Counted from the first letter of the stretch, positions 17,605 through 26,534 are shown. The stretch: 53,552 bases of DNA from a gamma proteobacterium NOR5-3 (GCA_000158155.1 DS999405.1:1238166-1291717); one strand, 5' to 3'. Notes: a model not told the origin generated them from the letters alone. Translations and numbers: made by a program.

Positions 17605-19431
17605 ATGAATAATACATTGCAAGATCCAAATCTAGAGGCCCAGGTCGAAGCGCTGCTATCGCACATGAGTCTTGAGCAAAAAGTCGGACAAATGACCCAG
17701 CCCGAACGGATGGCCTGCACACCCGAAGACGTGAAGGAGTTTCACATCGGCTCAGTGCTCAGCGGCGGAGGCTCCTGCCCCGGCGATAACCATCCCAGCG
17801 ACTGGGTGAGCATGAATGATGCCTACTGGATGGCCTCCATGGAGGCGGATGAAGATCATCTTGCGATACCACTACTCTACGGTGTCGACGCCATCCACGG
17901 TAACGGCAACGTTCTGGGCGCCACGGTGTTTCCGCACAATATCGGTCTGGGCGCAGCGCGAGATCCGGATCTCATTAAACGTATAGCTCAGGCCACCGCG
18001 CGGGAGATCCTCGCCACCGGCGTAGATTGGACCTTTGCACCCACATTGGCGGTCGCTCGCAATATTCACTGGGGCCGCAGTTACGAAAGCTACTCGGAAG
18101 ATCCCACTTTGGTGGGGAGCTACGCAGCACCCTTTGTCCAGGGGATGCAGGGCGACTTGGGCGAAGACAGCGTCGTGGCCTGCGTCAAGCACTGGGTGGG
18201 CGACGGAGGCACGACCCACGGTATTGATCAGGGCGAAACCACTGTCAGTCTCGACGAACTTCAGGCTACGCACATCGCACCCTACCGCCCCGCCATCGAC
18301 GCCGGTGTGCTCACCGTCATGGCTTCATTTAACAGCTGGAATGGCGACAAGTGTCACGGCCACCATCAGCTGCTCACGGAAGTACTCAAGGGCGAACTGG
18401 GATTTGAGGGCTTTGTCATTTCTGATTGGGATGGCATCGACTATCTGTCCAAGAGTTACTACGAGGCCGTGGGCATGTCAGTGAATGCCGGTATCGACAT
18501 GTTTATGGTCTCGGTGGACTGGCGCCAATTCATCCGTCACCTGACTACCCATGTAGAAAAAGGCACGGTTCCTATGAGCCGTATCGATGACGCCGTACGG
18601 CGGATCCTGCGAGTCAAGTTTGCCTTCGGACTCTTTGACAAACCTCGCCCCTTGGAGCGTCGTTGGTCCGCAGACAAGAGCTTCGGTGGCGCAGAGGCAA
18701 GAGCCGTCGCCCGAGAGGCCGTGCGAAAATCTTTAGTCCTGCTCAAAAATGACAATGCTGCCCTGCCCCTCAAGCGAGAGGCCAGAATTCTCGTCGCGGG
18801 TAAAAGCGCACACAACCGGGGCCACCAATGCGGTGGTTTTACCATCGCCTGGCAGGGTGTGGAGGATAACGACAGTATTCAAGGTGGCTGCTCTATCTGG
18901 GAAGGTGTTCAGGATTTTGCACCCCGTGCCACTTTATCCGTGGACCCCTTGGCGGCCGATGCGGATCCTGCGAAACACGATATCGCTCTGGTGGTGATCG
19001 GTGAGCGGCCCTATGCCGAAGGCATGGGCGATGTGCGCCCCGGCGATAACGTGATCGTGGAGGCCGGATCGCAGATTCGCGGTGAAATGAAGGTGCTGGA
19101 ACCCTATGGCCGCACTCTCGAGCACGCAGTTGCGCATCCGGAAGATCTGGCCATTCTCGCAAGCATTGCGGCTAAGGGTATTCCGGTAGTCGCTGTGCTT
19201 ATCTCGGGCAGACCGCTGCCCGTGGGCCCGGAGCTGGCTGCTGCGGACGCCTTTGTGGCGGCATGGCTCCCCGGCTCCGAGGGTCAGGGGGTGTCCGATG
19301 TGCTGTTTGGCGATTACGATTTCCAGGGATGCCTGTCGTTTGCCTGGCCAGGAGACGCATCATCTATCAAAGATCCTGCCACTATGGCTTTCCCTTATGG
19401 CTTTGGACTTCGAATGAACGGTAATCCCTAA
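17605..19431 (+). CDS. Family 3 glycoside hydrolase, ExoP-type exo-beta-glucosidase
   Basis: A 608-residue two-domain enzyme of the barley ExoI / marine ExoP subgroup, typically exo-acting on beta-1,3/1,4-glucans and their oligosaccharides. Signatures are LLYGVDAIHGNGNV, the barrel motif VVACVKHWVGDGGTTHGID, the nucleophile Asp274 in VISDWDGIDY, the second-domain CGGFTIAWQG, and VVIGERPYAEG with the probable acid/base Glu. It lacks the extra C-terminal domain of secreted ExoP proteins, and the N-terminus (MNNTLQDPNLEAQVE) is hydrophilic, so it should be cytoplasmic. It sits 18 bp downstream of the BglX-type gene. Together with the symporter, this suggests intracellular breakdown of imported laminarin- or lichenan-type oligosaccharides. 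Confidence 0.9.
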   Translation: MNNTLQDPNLEAQVEALLSHMSLEQKVGQMTQPERMACTPEDVKEFHIGSVLSGGGSCPGDNHPSDWVSMNDAYWMASMEADEDHLAIPLLYGVDAIHGNGNVLGATVFPHNIGLGAARDPDLIKRIAQATAREILATGVDWTFAPTLAVARNIHWGRSYESYSEDPTLVGSYAAPFVQGMQGDLGEDSVVACVKHWVGDGGTTHGIDQGETTVSLDELQATHIAPYRPAIDAGVLTVMASFNSWNGDKCHGHHQLLTEVLKGELGFEGFVISDWDGIDYLSKSYYEAVGMSVNAGIDMFMVSVDWRQFIRHLTTHVEKGTVPMSRIDDAVRRILRVKFAFGLFDKPRPLERRWSADKSFGGAEARAVAREAVRKSLVLLKNDNAALPLKREARILVAGKSAHNRGHQCGGFTIAWQGVEDNDSIQGGCSIWEGVQDFAPRATLSVDPLAADADPAKHDIALVVIGERPYAEGMGDVRPGDNVIVEAGSQIRGEMKVLEPYGRTLEHAVAHPEDLAILASIAAKGIPVVAVLISGRPLPVGPELAAADAFVAAWLPGSEGQGVSDVLFGDYDFQGCLSFAWPGDASSIKDPATMAFPYGFGLRMNGNP

Positions 19432-19541
19432 GCTGATACACCCGCAGTGGGCAGCAAGTTTACGTCTGAAGGCTGTGCCTGTTATGTGTGCCCCACTCTG
19501 GGGATAGCTCATCTCGCGGCCGCTTGTGCTAGCCTTGGCGC

Positions 19542-20129
19542 ATGACTCAACAACACAACCCCGATATTGGCGACTGCTTGAGCGAAGGCTGGACGCTGTA
19601 TAAAAGAGATGCTGCTCTGCTTTCCGGTGCAACCCTGCTGATGGCTGTGATTTGCGGCGTCGTAAGTCTCATACCCCTGCTGGGAAGCCTCATTTACCCT
19701 CCCCTGCTTGCCGGCCTCTACAGCATGATCATTCGACTCGATCGAGGCGAGACTGTGACCATCACCAACCTTTTTGACGGCTTCCAACGGCTTTTGCCGC
19801 TGATCATCGCCTCTTTTCTCATATCGCTGTTTGTCGCTATCGGTTTGATTTTATTTGTGATCCCCGGCCTGTATCTGCTCACCATCTACGGATTTACCAC
19901 GCTTTTCATCGTTGACCAGAATCAGGATTTTTGGCCCGCGATGGAGAGCAGCCGAAAAATCATTCACGGACACTTTTGGCATTATTCCCTGTTGGCGCTG
20001 CTGCTTGGCATTATCTGCGTGATTGCGAGTCTCCCTTTGGGCCTGGGACTCCTTATCGCCGCACCGGTGTGCCTCGCTGCGCAATATCACTACTACCGCG
20101 CGGTAACATCAACCGCCACAACATACTAA
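19542..20129 (+). CDS. Hypothetical multi-pass membrane protein
   Basis: I do not recognise the family with certainty. This 195-residue protein has an N-terminal soluble stretch, DIGDCLSEGWTLYKRDA, then about five hydrophobic segments (around residues 27-48, 53-65, 86-112, 114-125 and 150-185). The alternation of long hydrophobic helices with a short Asp/Arg loop and a second cytoplasmic helix (DFWPAMESSRKIIHGHFW) resembles the loosely defined DUF975/YciC-like inner-membrane proteins. It follows the second glycosidase by 110 bp. The ribosome binding site is weak. No link to sugar use is evident. Confidence 0.65.
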   Translation: MTQQHNPDIGDCLSEGWTLYKRDAALLSGATLLMAVICGVVSLIPLLGSLIYPPLLAGLYSMIIRLDRGETVTITNLFDGFQRLLPLIIASFLISLFVAIGLILFVIPGLYLLTIYGFTTLFIVDQNQDFWPAMESSRKIIHGHFWHYSLLALLLGIICVIASLPLGLGLLIAAPVCLAAQYHYYRAVTSTATTY

Positions 20130-20150
20130 GAGCTGACTGTCGCACTGATC

Positions 20151-20189
20151 TACCACACTCGTTTACCACACTCGTTTACCAGACTGATT
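20151..20189. repeat. Three tandem 13-bp repeats
   Basis: Two exact copies of TACCACACTCGTT (20151-20163 and 20164-20176) are followed by a third, TACCAGACTGATT (20177-20189, three differences). The preceding 13 bp may be a more decayed copy. They lie 31 bp before the start codon of the secreted protein at 20220, so they may be repeated binding sites or a slippage-generated minisatellite in its leader. Confidence 0.85.
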
Positions 20190-20219
20190 TACGGTCACCA
20201 CCACTCCACGGAGTTTCCC

Positions 20220-20912
20220 ATGCGCTCGCACACCACGAAACTGCTTTCAGGATTGTCACTGGCTTTAGGGACAATGTTATCTTCCGGCGTCCTCGCAGGA
20301 AGTGCGTCGGTACAGGGCCCGCAAGGCGAGGTCGCGCAGTTTGAGTACAGCGGCAGCATGCTGCGCATAAACGCGGCGCAAAATGATGGCTACGCACTGC
20401 TGCGAGATGGCCATTTTTACACCGTAGGCTACAACAACGGACAACCTATGGTTTTTGATGCAGGCGCCATGCTAAAGGGCTTTGGCGATATGGCGCCCCA
20501 GGCGATCCATGGCGACCTGGGTGCAGAAATAGCCTCCTTGAAAGACACGGGTGAGAATGAAGTCGTCGCGGGCATTCAAGGCGACGTATACGAGGTTCAA
20601 TTTATTGATGATAGCGGCGCGCAGCGCAGTGAATCCCTGGTGTTGTCCACTGATAAACGTGCTCAGGAATTGCGCGACGCACTGTTTCAAATGATGAACT
20701 TTGCTGAGTCCATGACCCCGGGACAGGAAAAAGCCAAGGCCCAAAGTCAGGACATTCGCGCCCGCCTGAGCAGCTTAAACGCGGGTATTCTTCGCTACGG
20801 CAGTGAGGTGACTGTCACCGAAATCAGTGGCGAGCCTGTTGCCGCGCAGCGCTTTGAACTGCCAGCCCAGCCCCTGGATCTTCAGGGACTGGGCAAATTG
20901 TTTGGTCAGTAA
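20220..20912 (+). CDS. Hypothetical secreted protein
   Basis: Family not recognised. The 230-residue product starts with a clear signal peptide: MRSHTTKLLSGLSLAL, a hydrophobic core, and a cleavage site near SGVLAGSA at residue 26-28. The mature part is soluble, with short beta-prone stretches (FEYSGSMLRINA, GYALLRDGHFYTVGY) and a helical, charged segment around residues 140-185 (AQELRDALFQMMNFAESM, GQEKAKAQSQDIRARL). No cysteine, lipobox or catalytic motif is seen. CGGAG lies before the ATG. Probably periplasmic. It converges on the malic enzyme gene, 48 bp apart, and is preceded by the 13-bp tandem repeats. Confidence 0.75.
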   Translation: MRSHTTKLLSGLSLALGTMLSSGVLAGSASVQGPQGEVAQFEYSGSMLRINAAQNDGYALLRDGHFYTVGYNNGQPMVFDAGAMLKGFGDMAPQAIHGDLGAEIASLKDTGENEVVAGIQGDVYEVQFIDDSGAQRSESLVLSTDKRAQELRDALFQMMNFAESMTPGQEKAKAQSQDIRARLSSLNAGILRYGSEVTVTEISGEPVAAQRFELPAQPLDLQGLGKLFGQ

Positions 20913-20960
20913 TCAGCGCATTGAAGAGAGCTGGGTGTAACCAGTCCAGCTGTAACAATC

Positions 20961-23243
20961 CTAGGTGTAGTGAACGACATCCGTACCTGCCAGCGCCGAA
21001 ATGTTGAGCAAACCCCGGGCGGTGATCGACGGCGTCACAATATGGGCGCGGTTCCCCATACCCATAAGAATCGGCCCTACCTCCAGTGCCCCCCCGCGCA
21101 TCTTCAGAATGTTTCGCACGCCTGAGGCTGCGTCCCCGTAGGCAAACACCAGTACGTTGGCAGGCCCCTCCAGACGAGAGTTAGGAAAGATTCTGGCACG
21201 CAGCTCGGGATCCAGCGCCGAGTCCGTGTGCATTTCCCCTTCATAGGCAAAGTCCGGCTCCCGGGCCTCCAGTAGCGCCATGGCCTGTCGCACCCGACGA
21301 CCGCTATCGATATCGAGGTTCCCAAACTGGGAATGCGAGCAAAGTGCAATATTGGGCTTAAGACCAAAACGACGCACGTGATTGGCCGCAGCCATCACCG
21401 TGTCCGCTATCTGCTCCGGCGTGGGCTCCGGGTGCACATGCGTATCGGCAATAAAAAGCGGCTCGTCTTCGGTGATCATCAGTGACAAGGCTCCGCGAGG
21501 ATGCGCGCCGTCATGCGCGAGGATCTGTCGCACATAGTTCAAATGCCACAGATACTGACCGAAGCTTCCACACACCATGCTGTCTGCATCACCGCAGTAC
21601 ACCATGATCGCTGCAATGGCCGTGGTATTGGTTCGCATGATGACTTTGGCAAGATCCGGGGTCACGCCGCGTCGCGCCATAAGCAGCAGGTAGGCCTCCC
21701 AGTACTTGCGATGGCGGGAGTCGTCCTCGGGATTCACTACCTCAAAGTCTTCACCGGGCTTAATTGTCAGACCCGCTTTTTCACAGCGTCTGGCAATCAC
21801 CTCGGGCCTGCCAATGAGAATCGGCGTATCGGTCATTTCCTCGACAATCGCCTGTGCGGTTCGCAGCACCCGTTCATCTTCACCTTCGGCAAACACAATA
21901 CGTCGCTGGGAACGGGCGGCGGCGGCAAACACGGGACGCATAATCATCGAAGAGCGGAAAACAGAACCATCAAGCTTTTCTCGATAGGCTGCAAGATCCT
22001 CCACCGGTCGGGTTGCTACGCCCGTCTCCATAGCTGCACTGGCAACGGCGCTCGCCACCACCCCCATGAGCCGAGGATCAAAGGGCTTGGGAATAAGATA
22101 ATCGACGCCAAACACCAGTTGCTCGCCGCGATAAGCCTCCGCGGCCTCGGCACTTGTGGTCGCGCGAGCAAGTGCCGCTATCCCGTCTATACAAGCGATT
22201 TGCATAGCATCGTTAATCTCCGTCGCCCCGACATCCAGGGCGCCGCGAAAAATAAAGGGAAAACACAGCACGTTGTTTACCTGATTCGGATAGTCCGACC
22301 GGCCGGTTGCAATGATGGCGTCAGGCGCAACCTGGCGCACTTCATCGGGCAGAATCTCTGGTGTGGGATTGGCCAGAGCAAAAATAATAGGACGCTGAGC
22401 CATACGCCGGACCATATCCGGGGTCAAAACCTTGGGTGCGCTGAGACCCAGAAACAAATCCGCTCCCTCAATGACATCATCGAGATTGCGACTATCGCTG
22501 GCCTGCGCGAAAGCGGATTTTTGAGGATTCATGTCCTCAACACGACCCTCGTAAACAAGCCCGTGAACGTCACACAACCACACGTTTTCGCGCTTTACGC
22601 CCAGCTTGAGAAGCATGTTCAGGCAGGCGATGCCTGCTGCACCACCGCCGGTTGACACGATTTTGATATCTTCAAATCGCTTGCCCGCAATATGCAGCGC
22701 GTTGCTTACCGCAGCACCCACCACAATGGCCGTGCCATGTTGATCATCATGAAACACCGGGATATTCATACGCTCCCGGCAGCGCTGCTCCACAATAAAG
22801 CAATCGGGGGCTTTAATATCTTCCAGATTAATGGCCCCGAAAGACGGCTCCATCGCACATACGATGTCCGCCAGTTTCTCGGGGTCCGACTCATTGAGCT
22901 CTATATCAAAGCAGTCGATGCCCGCAAAATTTTTAAATAGCACCGCCTTGCCTTCCATGACAGGTTTTGCGGCCAAACCGCCGATATTACCCAAACCCAA
23001 TACCGCACTACCGTTACTGACCACGGCAACAAGATTCCCTCGCGCGGTGTATTTTGCTGCCGCCGCAGGATCCTTAACGATCTCCAGACAGGCTTCGGCA
23101 ACGCCAGGCGAATAGGCTCTGGCAAGATCCTGACCATTGGCGAGGGGCTTGGTCGCGCGAATCTCGAGCTTCCCGGGCTTGGGGTAAGCGTGGTATCGCA
23201 GCGCGGCTTCTCGTGCCGCCTGGCGGCTCTTTTCGTCGTCCAT
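20961..23243 (-). CDS. maeB: NADP-dependent malic enzyme with C-terminal phosphotransacetylase-like domain
   Basis: Oxidatively decarboxylates malate to pyruvate with NADP. About 760 residues, like E. coli MaeB (759). Residues 1 to about 420 are the malic enzyme: YHAYPKPGKLEI and TKPLANGQDLARAYSPGVAE at the N-terminus, NLEDIKAPDCF with metal and substrate residues, HDDQHGTAIVV, and the Rossmann motif STGGGAAGIACLN. Residues from about 430 on form the phosphotransacetylase-like regulatory domain (IVFAEGEDERVLRTAQ, ICSHSQFGN-like ALCSHSQFGN). The ATG at 23243 (MDDEKSRQ) fits the family start; the frame runs on to 23306. The palindrome array lies directly upstream. Confidence 0.95.
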   Translation of the reverse strand: MDDEKSRQAAREAALRYHAYPKPGKLEIRATKPLANGQDLARAYSPGVAEACLEIVKDPAAAAKYTARGNLVAVVSNGSAVLGLGNIGGLAAKPVMEGKAVLFKNFAGIDCFDIELNESDPEKLADIVCAMEPSFGAINLEDIKAPDCFIVEQRCRERMNIPVFHDDQHGTAIVVGAAVSNALHIAGKRFEDIKIVSTGGGAAGIACLNMLLKLGVKRENVWLCDVHGLVYEGRVEDMNPQKSAFAQASDSRNLDDVIEGADLFLGLSAPKVLTPDMVRRMAQRPIIFALANPTPEILPDEVRQVAPDAIIATGRSDYPNQVNNVLCFPFIFRGALDVGATEINDAMQIACIDGIAALARATTSAEAAEAYRGEQLVFGVDYLIPKPFDPRLMGVVASAVASAAMETGVATRPVEDLAAYREKLDGSVFRSSMIMRPVFAAAARSQRRIVFAEGEDERVLRTAQAIVEEMTDTPILIGRPEVIARRCEKAGLTIKPGEDFEVVNPEDDSRHRKYWEAYLLLMARRGVTPDLAKVIMRTNTTAIAAIMVYCGDADSMVCGSFGQYLWHLNYVRQILAHDGAHPRGALSLMITEDEPLFIADTHVHPEPTPEQIADTVMAAANHVRRFGLKPNIALCSHSQFGNLDIDSGRRVRQAMALLEAREPDFAYEGEMHTDSALDPELRARIFPNSRLEGPANVLVFAYGDAASGVRNILKMRGGALEVGPILMGMGNRAHIVTPSITARGLLNISALAGTDVVHYT

Positions 23244-23348
23244 GGCAAAGGCGTCCAAAAAACTCACAGTATAAGCCAGCGGGCTCAAGCATGCTGTATG
23301 AGTCATGCTTCAGATTGAGTTTCAGGTGAAGACTCACGCTGGAGTTGC

Positions 23349-23955
23349 GGGCTACTGACGCTATTCACTTCGCTCGCTGGGAGGGGGACGCTCGCTACGT
23401 AAACAGCGCCAGTAGCCCTCGTGCCGTGAAGCAGCGCAGTGGATCAAAAGCGCGCTGAGTAGACGACCGCACGGCAAACGTCCAACGCGCATGACCAAGG
23501 CCCGCGAGCCCGAGTTGCGAAGCGAGCGTCCCCCAACTCAGCGAGTGCAGCAATTCGGGCTCGTGGGCCGACTTCCTTCGATGAGTTTTTCGGCTAACGC
23601 TGGATTCATGATGTCCGGGCTACTGACGCTATTCACTTCACTCGCTGGAATGGGGGACGCTCGCTGCGTAAACAGCGCCAATAGCCCTCGTGCCACGCAG
23701 AAGCACAGCAGGATCGAGAATGCAGATCAAAGTACCGCACGGCAAACGTTCAACGCGCATGACAAAGGCCCACGAGGCCGAGTTGCGAAGCGAGCGTCCC
23801 CCAACTCAGCGAAGTGCAGCAATTCGGGCTCGTGGGCCGATTACCATCGATAGGTTTTTTGCTAACGCTGGATTCATGATGCCCGGGCTACTGACGCTAT
23901 TCACTTCACTCGCTGGAATGCGGGACGCTCGCTGCGTGAACAGCGCCAGTAGCCC
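23349..23955. repeat. Tandem array of alternating large palindromes (A-B-A-B-A), period 268 bp
   Basis: Between maeB and urtE lie two full 268-bp units and a partial third. Each unit has palindrome A (23349-23418, 23617-23687, 23885-23955) and palindrome B (23499-23569, 23767-23838). A has arms GGGCTACTGACGCTATTCAC and GTAAACAGCGCCAGTAGCCC, complementary at 17 of 20 positions (20 of 20 if G-U pairs count). B has arms GGCCCGCGAGCCCGAGTTGC and GCAATTCGGGCTCGTGGGCC, complementary at 18 of 20. A and B share a loop core of about 30 bp in opposite orientation. Units 1 and 2 start at identical bases 268 bp apart. As 268 is not a multiple of 3, the short frames crossing it are not coding. It resembles an oversized BIME/REP cluster at an operon end. 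Confidence 0.9.
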
Positions 23956-23999
23956 TCGTGCCGCGAAGCAGCAAAGTAGAGCAAAGGAAAGCTGGGCAA

Positions 24000-24695
24000 T
24001 CAGACCGTCAGATACTCAGCCACAAGGCTCTCGGAAAGCGCGTCCATGGCACCGGTGGCGACCACAGCGCCGCGATCCAAAATCGCAAAATCATCAGCGA
24101 CCGAGCGGGCAAAGGGTAATTTCTGCTCTACCAGCAATACGCTGATGCCCTGCTCTGAACGCAGGCGCTGAATAACGTCGCCGATAAGCTGCACAATATT
24201 CGGCTGAATACCTTCGCAGGGTTCGTCCAACAGGAGAATGCGCGGCTCGAGCACCAGAGCGCGACCGATGGCAAGCTGTTGCTGCTGACCACCCGATAAA
24301 TCGCCGCCGCGACGGCTCGCCATTTCGGCAAGTACAGGAAAGAAATCGAATATCTGCTCGGGGATCTTCGAACCACCGCCCCGTCGCCCCGCCAGAGCAA
24401 GACGCAGGTTCTCCATGACCGTAAGATCCGGGAAGATCATTCTGCCTTGCGGCACATAGGCTATGCCCTGCGCAACCCGTTCCTCCGCCGCCAACTTATC
24501 CAGGGCGACACCCGCAAGCTCTATCTCCCCACTTTGCGCCGGCAGCAGCCCCAGCAGCGTATTCAACAGCGTGGTTTTGCCCACACCATTGCGTCCCATG
24601 AGACAAAAAACGCGCCCTTTGCCGACGCTTAAATCCACATCCCGCAGTGTGTGGCTGGCACCGTAGTACTGATTCAGTCCCCGAATACTTAGCAT
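24000..24695 (-). CDS. urtE: Urea ABC transporter ATP-binding protein UrtE
   Basis: One of the two ATPases that drive urea import. The 231-residue ABC domain has Walker A GRNGVGKTT, the Q-loop region AYVPQGRMIFPDLTV, signature LSGGQQQQLAIGRAL, Walker B ILLLDEP, and a switch histidine replaced by Gln in LLVEQ, as is usual in LivF/UrtE-type proteins. The N-terminus MLSIRGLNQYYGASHTLRDV is typical of UrtE. It overlaps the end of urtD by 7 bp and is the last gene of the urt operon; the palindrome array begins 45 bp after its stop. Confidence 0.94.
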   Translation of the reverse strand: MLSIRGLNQYYGASHTLRDVDLSVGKGRVFCLMGRNGVGKTTLLNTLLGLLPAQSGEIELAGVALDKLAAEERVAQGIAYVPQGRMIFPDLTVMENLRLALAGRRGGGSKIPEQIFDFFPVLAEMASRRGGDLSGGQQQQLAIGRALVLEPRILLLDEPCEGIQPNIVQLIGDVIQRLRSEQGISVLLVEQKLPFARSVADDFAILDRGAVVATGAMDALSESLVAEYLTV

Positions 24696-25456
24696 GCTTC
24701 GCCCAGGTAAACCTCTCGTACCCGACTATCGGACTGCACTTCGTCTATGCTGCCCTCCATCAGAACGGCGCCTTCGTGAAGCACGGTTACCTTGCGAGCA
24801 ATAGAGCGTACAAAGACCATGTCGTGCTCCACTACCACCACGGAGCGCTGCGGAACCAGAGACTGCAACAGCTCCGCCGTACGCTCAGTCTCCTGTTGCG
24901 TCATGCCTGCCACAGGCTCGTCAATCAGCAGCAGTAATGGCTCCTGCGCGAGCAGCATACCGATTTCGAGCCATTGCTTTTGCCCGTGAGACAGTCCTCC
25001 TGCCAGCTGATGCGCCACGGCATTCAAGCCGACGGTCTCCAGCAAGCTGGCAACTCGATCACTGTCGGCAGAACTCGGGCGATACCACAATGCTTCCCAG
25101 GGCGAACGATGCCCTTGCACGGCCAGGGCAAGATTGTCTCGAACACTCTGCCTGGGAAAAACCGAGGGTTTCTGAAACTTGCGACCCACACCCAAACGGG
25201 CGATGGTAGCCTCATCATGCTGCAGAAGATTGATATCCTGACCGAGAAATACAGATCCCTCATCGGGTCGTGATTTACCGGTAATAACATCCATCAGGGT
25301 TGTCTTTCCCGCACCGTTGGGTCCAATGAGACAGCGCAACTCCCCGTCATCAACCGCCAGCGATAATTTGTTCAGTGCCTTGTAGCCCGAGAAGCTTACG
25401 CTGACATCCTCAAGGTAAAGAATCACGCCATGTCGCGTATCAATGGATTCAGTCAC
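24689..25456 (-). CDS. urtD: Urea ABC transporter ATP-binding protein UrtD
   Basis: Second ATPase of the urea importer, about 255 residues. It shows Walker A GPNGAGKTT, the LivG/UrtD-type insertion with GVGRKFQKPSVF, signature LSHGQKQWLEIGMLL, Walker B LLLLIDEPVAGM, and EHD with the switch histidine. The GTG at 25456 is preferred: it overlaps the urtC stop by 8 bp and has GGGGGG a few bases upstream. A longer frame to 25534 adds a Cys/Trp-rich N-terminus that is antisense-like and foreign to the family. Confidence 0.94.
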   Translation of the reverse strand: MTESIDTRHGVILYLEDVSVSFSGYKALNKLSLAVDDGELRCLIGPNGAGKTTLMDVITGKSRPDEGSVFLGQDINLLQHDEATIARLGVGRKFQKPSVFPRQSVRDNLALAVQGHRSPWEALWYRPSSADSDRVASLLETVGLNAVAHQLAGGLSHGQKQWLEIGMLLAQEPLLLLIDEPVAGMTQQETERTAELLQSLVPQRSVVVVEHDMVFVRSIARKVTVLHEGAVLMEGSIDEVQSDSRVREVYLGEAC

Positions 25457-26534
25457 TGCGCCGCCCCCCAAGCAGACCTGCCACGCCCTGGGGCAACAAC
25501 AAAGTGACCAGCAAAAACAGTGCACCCAATGCAAACAACCACAGCTCGGGCAGACGAGCGGTGAGCATGGTCTCTGCCGCGGCGATGATTACGGCCCCCA
25601 GCATGGCGCCGTGTAAAGTACCGCGACCACCCACGGCAACCCAGATCGCGATTTCGATGGAGTTAAGCGGCTGGAACTCACCGGGGTTTATGATCCCGAC
25701 CTGAGGGACATACAGCGCACCGGCCAGGCCGGCTAGCATGGCGGAAACCACAAAGACCACCAGTTTGTAGCTCGCTACCGAGTAGCCAAGAAAGCGCACC
25801 CTCGACTCCGCATCACGCAAGGCAAGCACCACGCTGCCAAAGCGGGTAGCAAGCATCCAGCGGCAGCCCATGTAGCTGGCAAGCAGCAGTAAGGCGGTAG
25901 CCACAAAAAGGCCACAACGAACCGCGTCGGACTGCATATCAAAGCCGAGAATGTCCTTGAAATCTGTCAATCCGTTGTTGCCGCCAAAGCCCATCTCGTT
26001 ACGGAAGAACGCAAGCATCAAGGCAAAGGTCATAGCCTGGGTCATGATGGAAAAGTACACGCCGGTGACCCGGGAGCGAAAAGCCAACCAGCCGAACAGC
26101 AGCGCGAGGGCTCCGGGCACCAACAGTGCCATAAGCAAAGCAAAGCTGAAGTGATCAAAGCCCAACCAATACCAGGGAAGTTCCTGCCAATCGAGAAACA
26201 CCATAAAGTCAGGAAGCTCCGGGTCCCCATAAACACCACGACTGCCAATCTGGCGCATGAGATACATGCCCATGGCGTAACCACCCAGCGCGAAAAACGC
26301 GCCGTGACCCAGACTCAACAATCCCGCGTAGCCCCAGACAAGGTCCAATGCGAGAGCCAACAAGGCATAGCATAGATACTTGCCCAAAAGAGAAACGCTG
26401 TAGCTGGAGAGCGCGAAGCTTGATTCCTGGGGCAGCAGGAGATTAGACAAAGGTACGCCGATAGCCAGACACAGCAGCGTCCCCACCGTGAACTGATAGG
26501 CGCGCTCCCGCGCAAAGGCACTTTGAAAAAACAT
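25449..26534 (-). CDS. urtC: Urea ABC transporter permease UrtC
   Basis: A 361-residue LivM-type inner-membrane permease, with around ten hydrophobic segments. Characteristic stretches are LALDLVWGYAGLLSLGHGAFFALGGYAMGMYLM, the UrtC-specific insertion GVYGDPELPDFMVFLDW, RSRVTGVYFSIMTQAMTFAL, and GNNGLTDFKDILGF, which together distinguish UrtC from amino-acid LivM proteins. It pairs with UrtB to form the channel. The first base of its ATG overlaps the last base of the urtB stop. Confidence 0.95.
   Translation of the reverse strand: MFFQSAFARERAYQFTVGTLLCLAIGVPLSNLLLPQESSFALSSYSVSLLGKYLCYALLALALDLVWGYAGLLSLGHGAFFALGGYAMGMYLMRQIGSRGVYGDPELPDFMVFLDWQELPWYWLGFDHFSFALLMALLVPGALALLFGWLAFRSRVTGVYFSIMTQAMTFALMLAFFRNEMGFGGNNGLTDFKDILGFDMQSDAVRCGLFVATALLLLASYMGCRWMLATRFGSVVLALRDAESRVRFLGYSVASYKLVVFVVSAMLAGLAGALYVPQVGIINPGEFQPLNSIEIAIWVAVGGRGTLHGAMLGAVIIAAAETMLTARLPELWLFALGALFLLVTLLLPQGVAGLLGGRRSD

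Noticed and set aside
19491-19503. Terminator CCCCA-CTC-TGGGG after the glycosidase operon
   Set aside because: Short stem and no following T residues; likely chance in a GC-rich region.
21501-22655. A 384-codon open frame antisense to maeB
   Set aside because: It mirrors a highly conserved enzyme gene, is rich in His, Arg and Cys like a shadow frame, and has no recognisable domain or ribosome binding site.
23349-23955. CRISPR array
   Set aside because: There are only two to three units, each 268 bp, with conserved spacers and large internal palindromes; no cas genes are present.
23491-24145. Short plus-strand open frames across the palindrome array (23491-23853 and 23690-24145)
   Set aside because: They run through the 268-bp repeats, whose period is not a multiple of 3, so the copies are read in different frames; they contain the hairpin arms; and the second overlaps the end of urtE antisense.
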